Translations under genes and position numbers: made by a program
The notes under the pieces: model-generated
Databases searched by the model: none
What the model was told of the DNA's origin: nothing
What the model saw: the letters and a program-made list of their open reading frames with translations, nothing else
DNA from: Synergistaceae bacterium
Lineage (GTDB): Bacteria; Synergistota; Synergistia; Synergistales; Aminobacteriaceae
Direction of reading: 5' to 3'
NCBI GenBank assembly: GCA_017446645.1
Contig: JAFSQO010000007.1
Coordinates: 1-5,118 of the forward strand
Length of the DNA stretch: 5,118 nt
Part shown: positions 1-4,794 of the stretch, one piece after another
How the letters are laid out: the number at the start of each line of letters is the position of its first letter
Numbering within the stretch: position 1 is the first letter of the stretch

Positions 1-911
1 CCATTTCGATACATTGAGCCTGAGCCGTCGACTACAACAAGGGCGTTCTCGTTATTCGTGAAGTCTTCAAGGGAGTGCCATGTCGTGTCAAGTGCCTTGC
101 GTTCCTGTTCCGTTAATTCTTTCCCTAAGAAGTTTGTTATCGGCAAAATTATCTCGTAGGGTGTAAGGGTCCCTGTGTGAAGTTTTGCCCGTCCCTCCAT
201 GACTGCGGCGAGGTATAGCGAATATCTTTCGTTATCATTCCTGATGAAGGCATCGCGGTACTTCAGCATTGCTTTTGAGGGTTGTTTCTCATAGTCAAAG
301 CTGTAATCTTTAAGGCGCAAATTATTCTCGATAATCTTTATTTTTGCCCTGAGTTCTGATAAAGTTTTTCTGTAAGTTTTCAGGTTCATACCGAGCAGTT
401 TCGCAATAATTTTTGCCCGGATCCTGGCGTACTTACTTGAAGCATTTATCGAAGGCAGCCACTTTGCCAGCAGTGAAGGTACAGGCGAATTCATGTCGCT
501 CTCAAGGACTGACTTTATGAACTCAGACACAGCTTTTTCGCAGGGAGTTGTAAGTAACACAAGCAAGTCATCAAATCTCCCATATTCCGGAATTAAAGCA
601 AGATTCTTAATCACTGATTCAGGATAATTATTTGCAAGCCAATGAGTTATTACCCTGAAAAATTTTCGTTCTCCCAGACCTCCGCGAACATCACGGGCGT
701 AAAACAATATCCTCACGGCTATATCCCTGTCCTCTGCAAAAGCCCTGCTGAAACGCGTAACTATGTCCTGTGAGTCGGCATTTCTCAAGGCTCCTGCAAC
801 TGCAAACAGGTCAAGACATTCTGAACCTGTAGATTTGTAAGTTAATGCGCTGTTCTCTGTCAGTGTGAAATTAGCTTCGTCTTTGAAGAGTTCGAGGATG
901 TGTTCGGGCAT
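1..911 (-). CDS. DUF2828 family vWA-domain protein (N-terminal part, cut by window edge)
   Basis: My own translation of the minus strand from the ATG at 911 gives 303 uninterrupted residues before the left edge. The start is supported by a perfect AGGAGG Shine-Dalgarno at 921-926. The alpha-helical N-terminal part has hallmarks of the DUF2828 family: residues like SECLDLFAVAGALRNA near 34-49, RILFYARDVRGGLGER near 68-83, and KDYSFDYEKQPSKAMLKYR near 200-218. At about residue 292 a von Willebrand factor A fold begins (ALVVVDGSGSMY), with the MIDAS metal site DxSxS at D295, S297 and S299. Family members are usually near 480-500 residues, so about 180 residues, most of the vWA domain, lie outside the window. 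The helical-region-plus-vWA plan resembles TROVE/Ro60 RNA-binding proteins, but DUF2828 has no established function that I know of; RNA binding is an inference only. There is no signal peptide, so it is probably cytoplasmic. It is divergent from the gene at 1138. Confidence 0.9.
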   Translation of the reverse strand, partial: MPEHILELFKDEANFTLTENSALTYKSTGSECLDLFAVAGALRNADSQDIVTRFSRAFAEDRDIAVRILFYARDVRGGLGERKFFRVITHWLANNYPESVIKNLALIPEYGRFDDLLVLLTTPCEKAVSEFIKSVLESDMNSPVPSLLAKWLPSINASSKYARIRAKIIAKLLGMNLKTYRKTLSELRAKIKIIENNLRLKDYSFDYEKQPSKAMLKYRDAFIRNDNERYSLYLAAVMEGRAKLHTGTLTPYEIILPITNFLGKELTEQERKALDTTWHSLEDFTNNENALVVVDGSGSMYRN

Positions 912-920
912 AATATAAAC

Positions 921-926
921 CTCCTG
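921..926 (-). promoter_or_regulatory. Ribosome binding site of the DUF2828 gene
   Basis: AGGAGG on the minus strand, nine bases upstream of the ATG at 911. It is a full anti-Shine-Dalgarno match and fixes the start codon. Confidence 0.85.
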
Positions 927-985
927 AGATTAAACAAGGCGCAGGGATTCACGTCTTTATTTGAAAAATAAGCGTTATGTATGTT

Positions 986-1002
986 TGCTGTATGCGCCTT
1001 TA
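986..1002 (+). repeat. Direct repeat copy 1 (TGCTGTATGCGCCTTTA)
   Basis: First copy of a 17-bp direct repeat. It matches the copy at 1046-1062 in 15 of 17 positions, and the two starts are exactly 60 bp apart. Similarity continues weakly upstream, where an ATGTT precedes both. It could be a pair of operator sites in the divergent promoter region, or chance. Confidence 0.5.
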
Positions 1003-1028
1003 AATTTCCAAAGCACAGTTTTTTTTTT
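993..1028 (+). terminator. Possible terminator-like hairpin plus T10 tract
   Basis: On the plus strand TGCGC (993-997) and TTT (999-1001) can pair with AAA (1010-1012) and GCACA (1013-1017), with one C-A mismatch and a bulged C, around an 8-base loop. Ten T follow after one base (1019-1028). The shape is that of a rho-independent terminator, but the stem is weak and no plus-strand gene lies upstream in the window. It could end an unannotated small RNA or antisense transcript, or be coincidental. Confidence 0.3.
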
Positions 1029-1045
1029 CTTCAGCCGAATGTTAA

Positions 1046-1062
1046 TGCTGTATGTGCTTTTA
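1046..1062 (+). repeat. Direct repeat copy 2 (TGCTGTATGTGCTTTTA)
   Basis: Second copy of the 17-bp direct repeat, differing from the first at two C-to-T positions. It lies about 35 bp upstream of the TATAAT box at 1097, a position suitable for an activator or repressor site for the gene at 1138, although no regulator can be named. Confidence 0.5.
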
Positions 1063-1072
1063 TAACTGCGAA

Positions 1073-1102
1073 TTATATCACGCTGTTTATATCTTGTATA
1101 AT
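1073..1102 (+). promoter_or_regulatory. Probable promoter of the exported-protein gene (TATAAT)
   Basis: A consensus -10 TATAAT lies at 1097-1102. The -35 is poor: TTATAT at 1073-1078 with an 18-bp spacer matches TTGACA at only three positions. Transcription would begin near 1109, leaving an untranslated leader of about 29 bases that carries the AAGGGAG ribosome binding site. The weak -35 suggests that activation may be needed. Confidence 0.5.
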
Positions 1103-1120
1103 GTGAAGGGAAAAATTTTG

Positions 1121-1127
1121 AAGGGAG
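1121..1127 (+). promoter_or_regulatory. Ribosome binding site selecting the ATG at 1138
   Basis: AAGGGAG ends ten bases before the ATG at 1138 but only one base before an in-frame TTG at 1129. The spacing makes the ATG at 1138 the credible start and rules out the TTG. Confidence 0.7.
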
Positions 1128-1137
1128 ATTGATTTTT

Positions 1138-1737
1138 ATGCGAAAACTTTTTGCTTTAATCCTCGTCCTGATTCTTGCAAGTGCTGCATGTGCTGACATT
1201 AAGCTCGAAATGATCCGTTACAAGTGCATTGACTGCGGTAAGGAATTCATGGGCTTCAGGGGCGACACTTCGATTGATGACAGCAAGACTCCTAACATGA
1301 AGGACCCTAAATACCAGCTCTCACACGTCTTTCAGCTCGGCAACAAGGACAAGAATTTGCCTGAATGCTCTCACGGCATCAAATTTCACAAGTTCAGGAA
1401 GACAGGCGAGGTCAGCTACAGTATTTCGACCCTGACGAATTATCTTCACGCTATTGCAGCTGTCAAGGACGGCGGTTCACTCAACGCAAAGCTTCAGGAG
1501 TGGGAGTGCGTCCTGTGCAAGAAGCATTATTACTCTCTGGGTAACGAAGAGCTTAACATCAGGGACTGGGAGAAGCAGCCGGAATATATTTTTAATCTAA
1601 AGGGCAAGGCTATTCCCAAGTGTGAAAAACTCGGCGGCCATCTTTACGGGCATGTCTTCGAGCCTACGAATTCTGGTTCAGGCAGGTCATACAGGATTGC
1701 AGAACTCGCGGACAGAATTTACTGGGTCAAGCAATGA
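1138..1737 (+). CDS. Small exported protein with two Cys/His zinc-ribbon-like repeats
   Basis: 199 residues from the ATG at 1138, chosen over the TTG at 1129 by ribosome-binding-site spacing and because it gives a clean signal peptide. Residues 1-19 (RK, then a hydrophobic LFALILVLILA stretch, then ACA before D20) look like a Sec signal peptide with AxA cleavage after A19. The mature part is two homologous halves. Half one has C30-x2-C33 and later PEC77, H79 and H84. Half two has C124-x2-C127 and later PKC162, H168 and H172. The segments before the second cysteines also resemble each other (SHVFQLGNKDKNLPEC and EYIFNLKGKAIPKC). Each half could bind one zinc ion, or the cysteines could form disulfides outside the membrane. 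There is no CxxCH haem motif and no further membrane segment. I do not recognise a named family and assign no function. It is a single-gene unit with its own promoter and terminator. Confidence 0.85.
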   Translation: MRKLFALILVLILASAACADIKLEMIRYKCIDCGKEFMGFRGDTSIDDSKTPNMKDPKYQLSHVFQLGNKDKNLPECSHGIKFHKFRKTGEVSYSISTLTNYLHAIAAVKDGGSLNAKLQEWECVLCKKHYYSLGNEELNIRDWEKQPEYIFNLKGKAIPKCEKLGGHLYGHVFEPTNSGSGRSYRIAELADRIYWVKQ

Positions 1738-1748
1738 GATTAATTTTT

Positions 1749-1781
1749 CCGGGCCGTGATGATTGCATGACCCGGATTTTT
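1749..1781 (+). terminator. Rho-independent terminator after the exported-protein gene
   Basis: CCGGG (1749-1753) pairs with CCCGG (1771-1775). After one C-A mismatch the stem continues with about four more pairs, including a G-U, around a short loop. A T5 tract follows at 1777-1781. It begins 11 bases after the TGA at 1735-1737. On the minus strand the hairpin is followed by A residues, so it is a good terminator only for the plus-strand gene; it may merely slow transcripts arriving from codY. Confidence 0.75.
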
Positions 1782-2630
1782 CTAGTCAAAACTGTTCACT
1801 GCCGGACTGTCAAGATACTCAAGCAGCAAGGGGCTTAGTATCTTTATGTAAGTTCCCTTCATACCGAGGCTGCGGCTTTCGATAAGTCCTGCACTCTCAA
1901 GTTTGCGCAAGGCATTCACTATGACGCTTCGTGTGACCCCTACCCTGTCTGCAACTTTTGAGGCAATGGCTACACCCTCAAAGCCGTCCAATTCTGCGAT
2001 AATGTGCTTCATGCTCTCTAATTCAGAATACGACAATGCACGCATGGCCATCTGGACGCTGAGCCTGTTTCGCGCTGTCTGCTCTAACACATTTGCACGT
2101 TCGTTAAGTATTTCTATACCGGAAAGCATTCCAAGATACTCGGCAAGCAAAATGTCTTCGATTAAGAAAGGTGCATGAAATCTCACAAGCATAATCGTCC
2201 CTAATCTCTCGGCACTTGCCCCTATAATCGGCACGTACATTAAATGCTTCTCCGGTCTCTTGCCTGAATAATCATCGTCGAATAAGAATGCATCTTCGTC
2301 ATGAATTTCTGAATCACGGCAGCGGTTCATTCTCACAACAAACTCTTCGGGCATTACTCCGTCCTTAAAGCTCTCGGATAAGGCTTTGGAGTTATATTCA
2401 GGCAGCCAGGAATACCCCAGCAAGTGTCCGGATTTGTCAACGATATAGACGTTAGCTGTCGAGAACTCGCTTAACATTTCTGACAGGTGAAAGTAATCCA
2501 GAGGCTCACCCTCTCGTTTGGCCTGTAACGCCCGGCCTACGCGCCGGGTCTTTTCGAGTAATTCATTCAGAGCCTTATTTGTGTCAGAACGTCGTTGAGT
2601 TTTTGCTTTATTCCTATTTGTTGAAGGCAT
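1782..2630 (-). CDS. codY: CodY, GTP- and branched-chain amino acid-sensing global regulator
   Basis: 282 residues. The C-terminal half is unmistakable CodY: ALSYSELESMKHIIAELDG (198-216), then the winged helix-turn-helix ASKVADRVGVTRSVIVNALR (223-242) and the family signature ESRSLGMKGTYIK (251-263). The N-terminal GAF-type effector domain is seen in TANVYIVDKSGHLLGYSW (58-75), VPIIGASAERLGT (133-145) and DILLAEYLGMLSGIEIL (159-175). In Bacillota, CodY bound to branched-chain amino acids and GTP represses amino-acid uptake, biosynthesis and stationary-phase genes. Compared with the roughly 259-residue Bacillus subtilis protein, this one has about 22 extra basic and polar residues before the conserved LLEKTR helix. 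The start is firm: AGGAGGG at 2639-2645 lies eight bases upstream, overlapping the hslU stop. It is the last gene of the hslV-hslU-codY operon. Confidence 0.96.
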   Translation of the reverse strand: MPSTNRNKAKTQRRSDTNKALNELLEKTRRVGRALQAKREGEPLDYFHLSEMLSEFSTANVYIVDKSGHLLGYSWLPEYNSKALSESFKDGVMPEEFVVRMNRCRDSEIHDEDAFLFDDDYSGKRPEKHLMYVPIIGASAERLGTIMLVRFHAPFLIEDILLAEYLGMLSGIEILNERANVLEQTARNRLSVQMAMRALSYSELESMKHIIAELDGFEGVAIASKVADRVGVTRSVIVNALRKLESAGLIESRSLGMKGTYIKILSPLLLEYLDSPAVNSFD

Positions 2631-2638
2631 AAATATAT

Positions 2639-2645
2639 CCCTCCT
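2639..2645 (-). promoter_or_regulatory. Strong codY ribosome binding site overlapping the hslU stop
   Basis: AGGAGGG on the minus strand, eight bases before the codY ATG. Its first two bases are the AG of the hslU TAG stop (2644-2646), so ribosomes ending hslU sit on the codY ribosome binding site. This suggests translational coupling, and the strong site suggests robust CodY synthesis. Confidence 0.85.
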
Positions 2646-4077
2646 ACAATAAGTAACGCCTGATGTCGCGGTTTTCGACCAGACGGCTTAACTTCTCTTT
2701 CACCATCTCAGGAGTAATCTCGATTTTCTCAACGTCCATGTCACTGACGCTGAAACTTATTTCTTCGAGTAGCTGCTCCATCATGGTGTGCAGTCTTCGT
2801 GCGCCTATGTCCTCCATTTCGGAGTTCATTTTGTGGGCGAGCTTTGCTATCTCTTCGGTGGCCTCCTTAGTGAATACCAGTTCCGTGCCTTCTGTTGAGA
2901 TTAACGCTTCGTACTGACGGATTAAGCTGTTCTCCGGTTCTGTGAGAATCTGCTGCAAGTTCTCCCAGCTTAAAGGCTCAAGCTCGACTCTAATCGGGAA
3001 ACGTCCCTGAAGTTCAGGGATAAGGTCAGAAGGTTTCACCCCGCTGAATGCTCCTGCTGCGATGAATAAAATATGGTCTGTCTTTACAGGACCATAACGT
3101 GTTTGAACGACAGAGCCTTCGACTATGGGCAGCAAATCTCTCTGGACTCCTTCGCGGCTTACGTCAGGGCCATGAGAGCTGCCTCCCTTCACTACGACTT
3201 TGTCAATTTCGTCAAGAAAGACAATTCCGTCCTCTTGAGCCATATCGAGGGCCTCTTTTGCCATTGCATCGGTGTCGATTAGCTTTTCTGCTTCTTCCTG
3301 CTGCAAGAGCCTCATTGCCTCTTTAATCTTCATGTGACGCTTCTTTGTCTTTTTGGGCATTATTCCGCCTATCATCTCGGTGATGTTAATTCCCATTACG
3401 TCCATGCCGGGCGAGCCGAATATGGGAAGGGCTGTCATGTTGTCGTTGACTTCGATTTCAACATCGCGATTGTCGAGTTTGCCATCCCGGAGCATTTTCC
3501 TGAACTTCTCGCGGGTCTTCTTGTTCTCTTCGGTCTGGATTTTGCTCTCCTGTTCTGATTTAGCGTCGTCTGAGTCTAAATCCGAGTCAGAGTCTTTGCC
3601 TCCTGTGAATGCCCTCATGAAGTCAGGCATTGAGAATTTCTTCTCAGGTCTTGGCAGCAACGCATCGAGCAGTCTTTCTTCAGCACGTTCTCTTGCAGGA
3701 GTCTGAACCTCCTCGATTAATCTCTTGCGGACCATTGAGACGGCAAACTCTGCAAGGTCTCGTATTATGTTCTCAACGTCACGGCCAACGTAGCCGATCT
3801 CTGTGAACTTCGTAGCTTCGACTTTGACGAACGGGGCATTAGAGAGTGTCGCCAGCCTTCGTGCGATCTCCGTCTTGCCTACTCCTGTCGGGCCTACCAT
3901 TAAGATATTTTTGGGCATGACCTCGTGGGCAATTTCAGGAGGAAGTGCGCGCCTTCTGATACGGTTTCGCAATGCTATAGCTACTGCACGTTTTGCTTTA
4001 TCCTGGCCGATTATATAACGGTTCAGGTGTTCGATTATCTTCGCTGGTGTTAATGGTGAAGTGATTTTACTTGTCAT
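2644..4077 (-). CDS. hslU: HslU (ClpY), AAA+ unfoldase ATPase of the HslVU protease
   Basis: 477 residues. HslU hexamers unfold substrates with ATP and feed them into the HslV peptidase chamber in the cytoplasm. Visible motifs in order: N-terminal LNRYIIGQDKAKRAVAIALR (18-37); Walker A GPTGVGKT (62-69); substrate-gripping pore loop GYVG (95-98); the I domain from about 111 to 245; Walker B IVFLDEID (285-292); sensor-1 region ILFIAAGAF (336-344); arginine-finger segment ELQGRFPIRVEL with R359; sensor-2 GARR (425-428); and a C-terminus DIRRYLL of the type that docks into HslV and activates it. It is some 30 residues longer than Escherichia coli HslU (443), part of which is an acidic Asp/Ser-rich stretch at 162-179 inside the I domain. 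Start at ATG 4077, two bases after the hslV stop, with only a weak ribosome binding site, so translation is probably coupled to hslV. Confidence 0.97.
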   Translation of the reverse strand: MTSKITSPLTPAKIIEHLNRYIIGQDKAKRAVAIALRNRIRRRALPPEIAHEVMPKNILMVGPTGVGKTEIARRLATLSNAPFVKVEATKFTEIGYVGRDVENIIRDLAEFAVSMVRKRLIEEVQTPARERAEERLLDALLPRPEKKFSMPDFMRAFTGGKDSDSDLDSDDAKSEQESKIQTEENKKTREKFRKMLRDGKLDNRDVEIEVNDNMTALPIFGSPGMDVMGINITEMIGGIMPKKTKKRHMKIKEAMRLLQQEEAEKLIDTDAMAKEALDMAQEDGIVFLDEIDKVVVKGGSSHGPDVSREGVQRDLLPIVEGSVVQTRYGPVKTDHILFIAAGAFSGVKPSDLIPELQGRFPIRVELEPLSWENLQQILTEPENSLIRQYEALISTEGTELVFTKEATEEIAKLAHKMNSEMEDIGARRLHTMMEQLLEEISFSVSDMDVEKIEITPEMVKEKLSRLVENRDIRRYLL

Positions 4078-4079
4078 GA

Positions 4080-4613
4080 TTATTCGCCTAGTACCTCAAC
4101 TGTAATATTATTGTTAGTGTAAATGCAAATTTCTGAAGCTAACTCTATTGCACGCCTTGCTATCTCTTCAGGACTCTTATCAGTAGACTCCCGCAAAGCC
4201 CTTCCTGCAGCCAGAGCAAAGCCGGAGCCTGACCCTATAGAAGCGACATCGCCCTCCGGTTCAAGGACATCACCTGCTCCTGAAAGCAAGAGGGTCATCT
4301 CGGTGTTAGCAGCAAGCATCATAGCCTCAAGCCGTCTTAGTGCTTTATCGAGCCTCCACTCACGGACGAGCTTTACTGCACCCTTCATGAGGTCGCCTTT
4401 TTCCTGTTCGAGACAGTTCTCAAATTTTTCGAGGAGAGTCATAGCGTCTGCCGTTGACCCTGCAAAGCCTACGAGGATTTTACCGTCAAGAAGGGTTCTT
4501 ACCTTTCGTGCTGTAGACTTGATTACCTGACTGCCAAGGGTAACCTGACCATCTCCTGCCATTGCGACACGTTTGCCATTTCTGACACACACTATAGTAG
4601 TTCCGTTAAACAG
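4080..4613 (-). CDS. hslV: HslV (ClpQ), threonine peptidase subunit of HslVU, probable CTG start
   Basis: 177 residues if begun at the CTG at 4613. HslV is the proteasome-beta-like peptidase whose mature N-terminal threonine is the nucleophile. From this start the protein reads M-F-N-G, then [19 protein letters not shown], with catalytic Thr at residue 5 and Lys at position 33 of the mature chain (in STARKVR) both present. [36 protein letters not shown] and CIYTNNN are further HslV signatures. The nearest usual start codon in frame, GTG at 4592, would remove TTI and the nucleophile, so it cannot give an active enzyme. A stop lies in frame at 4620-4622, leaving room only for the CTG. The length equals that of Escherichia coli HslV (176). 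It is first in the hslV-hslU-codY operon. The identification is certain; the CTG start is strong inference. Confidence 0.93.
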   Translation of the reverse strand: MFNGTTIVCVRNGKRVAMAGDGQVTLGSQVIKSTARKVRTLLDGKILVGFAGSTADAMTLLEKFENCLEQEKGDLMKGAVKLVREWRLDKALRRLEAMMLAANTEMTLLLSGAGDVLEPEGDVASIGSGSGFALAAGRALRESTDKSPEEIARRAIELASEICIYTNNNITVEVLGE

Positions 4614-4623
4614 AACGAATCAT

Positions 4624-4629
4624 TCCTTT
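4624..4629 (-). promoter_or_regulatory. hslV ribosome binding site (AAAGGA)
   Basis: AAAGGA on the minus strand ends ten bases before the CTG at 4613, a usable if slightly long distance. It directly abuts an out-of-frame ATG at 4623 (five codons, then TAA), far too close to serve that ATG. This spacing supports CTG initiation for hslV. Confidence 0.6.
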
Positions 4630-4663
4630 CGTGTTTCTTGCGTTAAGATTATTAATTATGTGA

Positions 4664-4693
4664 ATAATATCTCATTTGCCTATATTTTGCGAA
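4664..4693 (-). promoter_or_regulatory. Candidate promoter of the hslV-hslU-codY operon
   Basis: On the minus strand, TTCGCA (4688-4693, four of six to the -35 consensus) is 18 bp from TATTAT (4664-4669, five of six to the -10 consensus). This would start transcription near 4657, about 45 bases ahead of the hslV CTG. The region is AT-rich, so other -10-like sequences occur (for example CATAAT further downstream) and the assignment is tentative. Confidence 0.35.
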
Positions 4694-4744
4694 TAGTGCA
4701 ATTAAATTAAAATTTTCCGGGTAATTAAATCACGTGTTAATTAA

Positions 4745-4753
4745 TGCTATAAT
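4745..4753 (+). promoter_or_regulatory. Extended -10 promoter of the DUF362 gene
   Basis: TGCTATAAT is a perfect extended -10 element (TGnTATAAT). The -35 position 17 bp upstream, TTAAAT at 4725-4730, is only a half match, which an extended -10 tolerates. Transcription would begin near 4760, giving a leader of about 35 bases. Confidence 0.65.
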
Positions 4754-4794
4754 CTCTAACAAAAATTTTATTTCTGAAAGCAAAAGCAAAAATC

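Larger units (their letters stand above)
912..1137. other. Divergent intergenic region with repeats, T10 run and hairpins
   Basis: This 226-bp spacer separates the minus-strand DUF2828 gene from the plus-strand exported-protein gene. I see no convincing protein-coding gene in it. It holds a 17-bp direct repeat (986-1002 and 1046-1062), a run of ten T at 1019-1028, a short hairpin immediately before that run, an 8-bp inverted repeat (1010-1017 with 1053-1060), and a TATAAT box at 1097-1102. A minus-strand promoter for the DUF2828 gene must lie here, but no clear -35/-10 pair stands out. Confidence 0.7.
4614..4794. other. AT-rich divergent control region between hslV and the DUF362 gene
   Basis: 181 bp with no coding potential that I can support. 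It carries a tentative leftward promoter (4664-4693), a good rightward extended -10 promoter (4745-4753), an imperfect palindrome AATTTTCCGGGTAATT (4711-4726), the palindromes CACGTG (4731-4736) and TTAATTAA (4737-4744), and a TTTCTGAAA core (4771-4779) resembling the centre of a CodY box. Confidence 0.6.

Noticed and set aside
1180..1197. Possible lipoprotein lipobox in the exported protein (SAAC at residues 15-18)
   Set aside because: The -3 position is Ser rather than Leu/Val/Ile, and a standard AxA signal peptidase I site lies directly after it.
975..1199. Minus-strand 74-codon open frame spanning the intergenic region and the signal-peptide region of the exported-protein gene
   Set aside because: It overlaps the start of a better-supported gene, is Lys/Arg-rich from AT-rich noncoding DNA, and crosses the poly-T tract.
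1225..1530. CxxC motifs as haem c or thioredoxin-type sites
   Set aside because: Neither is CxxCH, and the CIDC and CVLC contexts lack a thioredoxin fold signature. The later Cys/His clusters fit metal sites better.
1749..1781. Bidirectional terminator shared with codY
   Set aside because: On the minus strand the hairpin is followed by A residues rather than T, so it does not form an intrinsic terminator for the hslVU-codY transcript.
1903..2178. Plus-strand open frame of 91 codons inside codY
   Set aside because: It is antisense to a clearly conserved CodY gene, and its composition is a low-complexity mirror of the codY codons with no recognisable domain or ribosome binding site.
3073..4018. 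Several plus-strand open frames opposite hslU
   Set aside because: All lie antisense to an intact HslU with every ATPase motif in place; none shows a domain or translation signal.
4123..4530. Plus-strand open frame of 135 codons opposite hslV
   Set aside because: Serine- and arginine-rich shadow of the conserved hslV gene; no family resemblance and no start signals.
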